DNA of 11,388 bases from Pseudomonadota bacterium (GTDB taxonomy: Bacteria; Pseudomonadota; Alphaproteobacteria; UBA9219; RGZA01): contig JACQAB010000141.1 of assembly GCA_016195205.1 (NCBI GenBank), forward strand, positions 1 through 11,388, given 5' to 3'. A model generated the notes under the pieces. That model saw nothing but the letters and a program-made list of their open reading frames with translations, had not been told where the DNA came from and did not search any database. Positions 6,402-11,388 of the stretch are shown piece by piece; positions within the stretch are counted from its first letter, which is position 1; each line of letters opens with the position of its first letter. The position numbers were made by a program, and so were the translations under genes.

Positions 6402-8244
6402 ATGAATATGCAAAAAACTTCGACAAACGCTGCGCTTGCGGGTGCACAAGAAAACATCTCCGTTCCTGAAGCCGGTCAGGAACGATCCGGCTTTGGATCT
6501 TCGAATTTTCTTTTTGTCTCTGCAGCTTTGCTTGGCGTACGCGCCTGGCGAACCGCGCTGAAGGTTTTTGACCTTGCGGTCGATTACGCCCTGCCGCTGA
6601 TTTTGCGTGGGCTGAGTGTTGGCGTTCTGCTTTTGCCGCGCATTGTTTTTTCGGCGGGCTTCAATGCCGCCAAAGTGGTTGCGTTCGCCCGGCATTTTAA
6701 AAACAAGGAAAAACGCAGCGAGAGCATTCAAAAAATTTCCGAGCGTTGGAAACGCATGCGCGACAGCGTTTTCAGCTGGAAATGGTACGAGCACAAAATT
6801 CACGACGGCGTCGCCTGGGCCATTCCGCGCGTTTACAACGGAATGAAGAAGCGCGGGCCCTATGCCTCGCTGGCGATTGTGTCTCTGGCGACCGTGTTTG
6901 GCGTGCCGCTGTGCATCGCGGGTTGGGGGCTTTCTCACGCATTTGGCTTCTGGCTGATGTTTCAGGGAACCGGCATCTGGAGAGGCCAAATTCCTGGTGG
7001 CGCCCATCGTGTATGTGGCCCTGCCCCAGCTGAAGAAAACGATTTTTGGAAAGATTTTTCATCCCATCTATCGCGATTTCAGCCAGCGCAGCTTCTGGAA
7101 AGAAGCCACCCAGCAATTCAAAGTGGCGGATGCCGCCCTGATGCAAAGGGAACATCGGCTTGCCAAAAGATTACAAATCATTCACCGCCGCCATTTTGGC
7201 AAAAGATGGTTCTATCGCAACCGGCATGCACTGGGCTTGGGCGCGGCCGTTGCTTTTACCGTATTGCTGGCCGCTACGCCGGCCGCTGCCGGTTTTGCGG
7301 CGCTGACAGCCATTCCGCCCTTGTGGAAAATGGCGGCCAGACAACGCCAGGCGCTTACCGGAAAATTTATTCGCGCTAATGATGCGTATCAAAGATGGGC
7401 GGCTAGACTGGCTAAACGCCGGCCGTGGCTGGGTCTTCCTGCCCTGAAACTGGGCATGACCGCCGAGGTGATCGCCACCAGCATTTACACCAATTTCAAC
7501 AAGGCCGTTGCGGATTTTGAAAAACCACCCTCGCAGCGCCTGCGCGAAATGGCGCGGAATTTTTATGAATCGTTCCGGGAAAGCCTGCCGAAAAAGACCA
7601 AAGCCGCGCCGGAAACTACGGCGGCCATGGTCAGGGAAGAGCTCATTGATATGACTAAACACCACCCTGCGAAAACCATGGGTGCGGTCTCTGCCAGTCT
7701 AATCTACGGCTCAGGCACGCTTCTGCCCGTGCTGGCGGCGTGGAGCTATGCGACCACCAGCGGCTATGTGGGCCAGGCCGCGGCATGGTCGGGCCTGACT
7801 TCGGTCACGTTGTGGCACACGGCTGTGGGCGCGGCAACCGCCAGTTTTTATGGGGTGCTTCTTGGCACGCTTGGCATGGCGGCCCTGACCTCGCTGGCGG
7901 CTTATGGAATTTATAAATTGGCCAGTTCAGGAGATTTTTTCCAGCTTGCCGCCGGACAGCTGACCAAGCCCTATAAAGCTTCCGAACGATATAAAGACGG
8001 CGTTTTCAACGCTATGATAGAGGGCTTCTCAATGGCCACACTGGTGGGCATGGTTGGAAAATTCACGCATGCTGGTGCGTCTACAAAACTGGGGGTCGAG
8101 GCCGCGGGGGTAGTGCCCGCCGTAAACAAGGCGGCATCAGATATCGGCAGCGAATTTGCCCGTGTTGGAATGATTTGGGGCGATCGCGCAAGACGCGTGA
8201 GGAACTTCTTACGCCGCACACCGGCCGTCAGTCACGACATTTAG
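6402..8244 (+). pseudogene. large multi-pass membrane protein of unknown function, split by a one-base frameshift
   Basis: The first part reads from the ATG at 6402 and is clearly coding through about codon 193 (GTGIW, ending at 6980). The sense continues in the next frame as EAKFLVAPIVYVALPQLKK from about 6982 to the TAG at 8242-8244. That second frame has a stop at 6955-6957, and the first frame becomes meaningless soon after 7000, so the indel lies between about 6958 and 7000. Removing one base (for example a G of GAGGCC, 6983-6987) gives one frame of 613 residues (1843-1=1842 nt). Hydrophobic segments occur at about residues 35-47, 58-90 and 152-190, and after the shift near 6988-7040, 7222-7325 and 7675-7930. 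Long basic amphipathic stretches lie between them (KNKEKRSESIQKISERWKRMR). The C-terminus is basic. I do not recognise the family. A sequencing error is an alternative to true inactivation. The gene ends 12 bp from the convergent ROK kinase gene. Confidence 0.7.
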
Positions 8245-8256
8245 TTTATATTTTCG

Positions 8257-9153
8257 CTATTTACTTCCCAACCACGCCGCGCCGCGCAAGCCGCTGTCAT
8301 CGCCGAATTTGGCTTTCAAAATTTTGGTTTTAATGCCGGGCACCACCATGTATTTGCCTGCGCGGCGAACCATGTCTTCATACAGCATATCCAGGTTGCT
8401 CACCCCGCCGCCCAGCACCAGCGCATCGGGATCAAGAATGGTGATCAGCATCGCCAGCGCCTTGGCCAAGCGGCGCACATAATTGTTGGTGACGTCCATC
8501 ACCCCCGGCACGCGCTTGGCAAGCAGGGCGTTCAACTCGTCATTGGTGATGTCGCGGCCAATGCTTTCCGAAAGCTGGTTATGCAGCGACCGGCCCGACA
8601 AATACGCCTCAATGCATCCCAACCGGCCGCAGGCGCAGCGCGGCATGGGCATGTCTTTTTCATCCAGCCAGGGCAGCGTGATATGCCCCCACTCGAACAA
8701 GGTATTCGGCCCAGGCACATAATGCCCATTTTCAGCCAAGGCCCCGCCCACGCCGGTGCCAAGAATAATGCCGTAAACCCGGTGCAAACCCGCCGCCGCG
8801 CCATCGGCGCTTTCAGAAAGCGCGAAGCACACGGCGTCATTGGCCAGCTGCACGCACGTGCCCAGGCTTTTTTCCAGATCGCGCGCCAGAAACTTTCCCT
8901 TCATGTCGGGAATATTGGGCGAAAAATTGACCTGCCCCGCCGCCCTGTCAATCACGCCCGGCGATCCCACGCCCAGGGTGAATTCTCCCGGTGCCTGTTT
9001 TTCCATTTCGCGCACCAGCGACACGCAGTGGGCGACGATTTCCTTATAATTTTTTGGCGTAGGCTGGCGTGTGCGGGCTAGCTCGTTGCCTTTTTCATCA
9101 AGCGCGATGGCGGAAATTTTGGTTCCACCCAGATCAAGGCCGAAGTGATTCAT
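8257..9153 (-). CDS. ROK-family sugar kinase, probably N-acetylglucosamine kinase
   Basis: ROK kinases phosphorylate sugars with ATP in the cytoplasm. The 298-residue protein shows the ATP phosphate loop DLGGTK (7-12), the sugar-binding/catalytic ND (105-106) in LANDAVCFALSE with Asp106 as likely base, GTGVGG (132-137), EWGH (154-157), and the ROK zinc signature CACGRLGCIEAYLSG (173-187; Cys173, Cys175, Cys180 with His157). DALVLGGGVSN (243-253) is the second adenosine motif. GlcNAc kinase (NagK) is favoured because nagA lies about 2.8 kb away and the ALSE/IEAYLSG blocks resemble NagK, but EWGH..LPW also fits fructokinase/Mak, so I leave the symbol empty. I chose the ATG at 9153 because it overlaps the upstream gene's TGA (ATGA), implying coupled translation, and gives a protein that begins right at the phosphate-loop strand. 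Confidence 0.9.
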   Translation of the reverse strand: MNHFGLDLGGTKISAIALDEKGNELARTRQPTPKNYKEIVAHCVSLVREMEKQAPGEFTLGVGSPGVIDRAAGQVNFSPNIPDMKGKFLARDLEKSLGTCVQLANDAVCFALSESADGAAAGLHRVYGIILGTGVGGALAENGHYVPGPNTLFEWGHITLPWLDEKDMPMPRCACGRLGCIEAYLSGRSLHNQLSESIGRDITNDELNALLAKRVPGVMDVTNNYVRRLAKALAMLITILDPDALVLGGGVSNLDMLYEDMVRRAGKYMVVPGIKTKILKAKFGDDSGLRGAAWLGSK

Positions 9154-9914
9154 GCAGGAATACTTTCTATCTCCTGCCACAAAAGCTCAAGGTCTTCGGG
9201 GCGGGAAAGGCGGTGATCGCCCTCTTTTACCAGCGTGATGCACAGATCCTTGCTTTCCAGCTGCTGGGCGATGCGCAGCGCCCAGCCCCAGGGCACGTCT
9301 TCATCCTGCATGCCCTGAATAAGCCGCACCGGGCAGCGCACCGGAATGGGTTTATTTAGCAGCAAATGATTTCGTCCCTCTTCCACCAAACGCATGGTGT
9401 AGGGAATGCCGCCCTGCTCATATTCCGAAGGTTCATAGATCACGCCCTTCGCGCGCATTTCTTTCTGCAGCGTGGGTGACAATTTTTTCCACACCAGCTC
9501 TTCGGTAAAGTCGGGGCTGGCGGCAATGCCCACCAACCCCTTCACGCGTTCGGGCCGCGCCATGGCCAGAAGCAGCATGATCCACCCGCCCATGGACGAG
9601 CCCACCAGAATCTGGGGACCTTCGGCCACATTGTCTAAAATGGCCTGGGCGTCGAACAGCCAGTCGCCGATCGAGCCCTCCTCGAAGCGCCCGCCCGAGA
9701 ATCCGTGGCCGCTATAGTCAAACCGCGTGAGGACCCGCCCGCAAGCCTCGGCTTTTTCGGCCAAAAAGCTTGCTTTTGTGCCGGTCATGTCGGAAAAGAA
9801 TCCGGGCAGAAAAAGCAGGCCGGGGACTTTGGCGGTTCCCTTGCCGTCCTGGCGGTAGGCCAGGTCGGTTTCGCCCGAATAGATGTTATATTGAAAATCC
9901 GGCGGCAGAAGCAT
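9150..9914 (-). CDS. ABHD10-like alpha/beta hydrolase (esterase/thioesterase)
   Basis: This is a 254-residue alpha/beta-hydrolase. Numbered from the ATG at 9914, it shows LFLPGFFSDMTGTKA (about 34-48, oxyanion region), RFDYSGHGFSGG (64-75), the nucleophile elbow GSSMGGW (105-111, Ser107), acid Asp204 in QGMQDEDVPW, and His234 in GDHRLS. The blocks FDYSG, GPQILVGSSMGGW, ARPE and PIPV.CP.RL.QGM.D..VPW match what I know of ABHD10, a mitochondrial depalmitoylase and acyl-glucuronide esterase, and its alphaproteobacterial relatives. The bacterial substrate is unknown. I prefer the ATG at 9914 to the one at 9923 because AAAGGA lies 8 nt upstream of it, whereas it overlaps the earlier ATG. It is the first gene of a pair with the ROK kinase (4-nt overlap) and divergent from the glycosyltransferase, with only 24 bp between the start codons. 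Confidence 0.88.
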   Translation of the reverse strand: MLLPPDFQYNIYSGETDLAYRQDGKGTAKVPGLLFLPGFFSDMTGTKASFLAEKAEACGRVLTRFDYSGHGFSGGRFEEGSIGDWLFDAQAILDNVAEGPQILVGSSMGGWIMLLLAMARPERVKGLVGIAASPDFTEELVWKKLSPTLQKEMRAKGVIYEPSEYEQGGIPYTMRLVEEGRNHLLLNKPIPVRCPVRLIQGMQDEDVPWGWALRIAQQLESKDLCITLVKEGDHRLSRPEDLELLWQEIESIPA

Positions 9915-9938
9915 CGCCCACATCCTTTGCAGGGAACT

Positions 9939-11117
9939 ATGCTGGCAAAAATGGATCCTGTCCAGTTGAACAAAGCTCCGCGTGCGGATGAGCTGCCGCT
10001 GCGCGCGCGCGCGCTTATCCTTTCACCTGACTTATCAAACGCGGCGATGGGGCGCTTTGCGCTGGATCTAGCCCTGCGCGTGCGCGCCGAGGGCGGCACG
10101 CCGCTGATCGCCGCGCCGGGCGGATTGCTGAAGCTGGAGTTACAGCGCCAGAAAATTGACCATTGCCTGCTGCCTGATCCGGGCGCCAGCGCGCTGGGCC
10201 ATATGCTGGCGGCGTTTCAACTCTCGCGCTGGGTGGCCGAGCAGCGCGCGACCTTCATGCATGTGCTTGATTTTTCGCTGGCGCGGCTGGCTTACGAAGT
10301 GATGGTGAAAACCGGAGCCCGCGCCGCGATTACGCTGAACCAGCCGGTGATCAGCGCCCTGTCGTCGCGCGACGGCGGCACGCTGCGCAACTTCGACCGC
10401 ATCGTGGTGCCCTCCACTATTGCGCGCACGCAGTTGCTGCAGCAATTACAACTCAGCGACTTCATGGTGCGCACCATTATTCCGGGCATCAACATTAACG
10501 TCGTGCATTTCAATCGCATCGGCCCGCATAAAATCGCCACGCTGGAAAAAAACTGGCAATTGCCCGATGACCGTCCGGTGGTGGTGGTGCCCGATTGCCC
10601 GCTGGACGTGCTTATGTTCGATCATCTCACCGTCAGCCTACAGGAATTAAAACGCAAAGGCGTTTACACCGTGCTGTTCGTGCCGCCCGCCGAACGCACG
10701 ACCATGCTGCAGCGCGTGGCCAAGCATGGGCTGGCCAGCCATGTGATTACGGCTTCGAACCCGGCCGACCGCATTCCGGCGCTGTGGCTGGCGCATGCGG
10801 TGCTGGTGACGGGTTTTCGCGGGCAGGAATCCCTGCTGTCGCTGATTGAGGCGCAGGCCATGGGCCGCCCCGTGGTGGCTTTCGACCGCAATGGCCTTAG
10901 TGAAATTCTGCTGCGCGACGACGCCACCACCCTTTTGGCCGCCGAAGACATGAAAACCCTCAGCAAGGCGCTGGAAAAGACGCTGGCCCTTACCTCGGCC
11001 GAGCGTGAAGACTTCGCCCGCCGTGCCCGCGCCTTTGTCGAGGAAAACTTCGATGCGCGGCAGATGGTGGACGATGTGATGTCGCTTTACCGGGATTTGG
11101 CGACGATACAGAATTAA
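9939..11117 (+). CDS. glycosyltransferase, family-4-like (GT-B fold)
   Basis: The 392-residue product has the two-domain GT-B layout. The N-terminal half has ALILSPDLSNAAMGRFALDLA (25-45) and ends with FDRIVVPS (152-159). The C-terminal half starts near PGINI (182-186), with VYTVLFVPP (242-250) and the nucleotide-sugar site IEAQAMGRPVVAFDRNGLSE (303-322). It resembles alphaproteobacterial transferases that build lipopolysaccharide or other surface glycans; donor and acceptor are unknown. In the EX7E motif the first glutamate position is Gln296 and the second is Glu304, a departure from the canonical pair. The codons for LRARAL contain a (GC)7 tract at 10001-10014. I chose the ATG at 9939 because AGGGA (9931-9935) precedes it, although the spacing is short; the ATG at 9951 is an alternative. 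The frame stays open upstream to 9705, but that part is antisense to the hydrolase. Confidence 0.87.
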   Translation: MLAKMDPVQLNKAPRADELPLRARALILSPDLSNAAMGRFALDLALRVRAEGGTPLIAAPGGLLKLELQRQKIDHCLLPDPGASALGHMLAAFQLSRWVAEQRATFMHVLDFSLARLAYEVMVKTGARAAITLNQPVISALSSRDGGTLRNFDRIVVPSTIARTQLLQQLQLSDFMVRTIIPGININVVHFNRIGPHKIATLEKNWQLPDDRPVVVVPDCPLDVLMFDHLTVSLQELKRKGVYTVLFVPPAERTTMLQRVAKHGLASHVITASNPADRIPALWLAHAVLVTGFRGQESLLSLIEAQAMGRPVVAFDRNGLSEILLRDDATTLLAAEDMKTLSKALEKTLALTSAEREDFARRARAFVEENFDARQMVDDVMSLYRDLATIQN

Positions 11118-11221
11118 GCACCATAGGGTGTGAAAAAATAAATTAACCAATCGTATAGCCCGGCGGATACTGAAACTAATTTTTCTCTTCCGCTACTTAT
11201 TAGCTATTGATATAGGTAGTA

Positions 11222-11236
11222 TATAATTCAAAGGAG
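11222..11236 (+). promoter_or_regulatory. TATAAT box and strong ribosome binding site before the last gene
   Basis: The 124 bp after the glycosyltransferase are A/T-rich compared with the rest of the window. They contain TATAAT (11222-11227) and AAGGAG (11231-11236), the latter 5 nt before the ATG at 11242. No good -35 lies 16-18 bp upstream of TATAAT, and a start point from it would fall inside the ribosome binding site, so the promoter part is uncertain while the ribosome binding site is clear. Confidence 0.35.
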
Positions 11237-11241
11237 ATAAA

Positions 11242-11388
11242 ATGACTACAGAACACGTTATTGACATTCTCGCATATGAGCACGCGCAAGAAAGCGTTCT
11301 AACCACTCTTGGAATCTTGAGAGAAACGGCTCGTGAAATAGCGGACGGAAAATGGGAAGACCCTCAGCTTAAGCGGCACGCCATAGCA
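11242..11388 (+). CDS. N-terminal fragment of a protein of unknown function (runs off the window)
   Basis: An ATG at 11242 with an excellent AAGGAG 5 nt upstream opens 49 codons to the window end. The residues look fully helical and charged, with EH pairs at 4-5 and 13-14 (ILAYEHAQESVL) and the stretch ILRETAREIADGKWED. The HxxxxxxxL spacing is slightly reminiscent of a hemerythrin-like HHE helix, but there is too little sequence to claim it. It lies 124 bp after the glycosyltransferase and so is probably a separate transcription unit. Confidence 0.6.
   Translation, partial: MTTEHVIDILAYEHAQESVLTTLGILRETAREIADGKWEDPQLKRHAIA

Noticed and set aside
6970..6995. Programmed +1 frameshift in the large membrane gene
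   Set aside because: No slippery codon, rare-codon pause or in-frame stop is visible at the switch point.
6387..7007. Minus-strand open frame (206 codons) opposite the unknown membrane gene
   Set aside because: Its composition is shadow-like, without a plausible start signal, and the plus strand shows clear membrane-helix coding in this region.
9705..9938. N-terminal extension of the glycosyltransferase frame
   Set aside because: It is antisense to the catalytic part of the hydrolase. The residues do not look like a protein, and a ribosome binding site supports the start at 9939.
11117..11140. Terminator hairpin after the glycosyltransferase (CACC...GGTG)
   Set aside because: The stem has only four pairs and is followed by an A-run rather than a T-run on the coding strand.

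Overview
The window looks like a chromosomal segment from a Gram-negative bacterium, most likely an alphaproteobacterium. It carries a BamB-type outer-membrane lipoprotein next to a YfgM/TPR-like membrane protein and the ribosome-assembly GTPase Der, an order familiar from Alphaproteobacteria. Base composition looks moderately GC-rich by eye (not computed). The layout is compact: start or stop overlaps, convergent gene ends 12 bp apart, and divergent start codons 24 bp apart. I see no rRNA, tRNA, CRISPR array, transposase or integrase.

Region by region. Positions 1-521 (minus) hold the N-terminal part of a multi-pass membrane protein that runs off the left edge. Positions 642-1400 (plus) hold two small genes with good ribosome binding sites. 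The first is an intact 82-residue single-span protein; the second is a 166-residue membrane-anchored protein broken by two single-base indels in homopolymers. Positions 5102-1397 (minus) form an envelope/ribosome operon: TPR membrane protein, bamB, der. It has a convincing promoter at 5139-5167. Positions 5182-6342 (plus) encode NagA, N-acetylglucosamine-6-phosphate deacetylase. Positions 6402-8244 (plus) hold a large unknown multi-pass membrane protein split by a one-base frameshift. Positions 9914-8257 (minus) form a two-gene operon of an ABHD10-like alpha/beta hydrolase and a ROK sugar kinase, joined by an ATGA overlap. Positions 9939-11117 (plus) encode a family-4-type glycosyltransferase. 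From 11242 a new gene of unknown function runs off the right edge.

How the genes work together. The minus operon 5102-1397 links outer-membrane protein assembly with 50S subunit maturation. NagA and the ROK kinase would together convert free GlcNAc to GlcN-6-P if the kinase acts on GlcNAc, which is inferred from its family and from the proximity of nagA. They lie on opposite strands, so they are not one operon.

The most striking feature is der. It is about 100 residues longer than a usual Der because two unrelated palindromic repeat elements sit in frame inside it. One is in the linker between the two GTPase domains and the other is right after the G5 motif of the second GTPase domain. The reading frame stays open through both. 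I did not find a clear new defence or mobile system here; the nested repeats in an essential gene and the cluster of indels in the unknown genes are the things to follow up.
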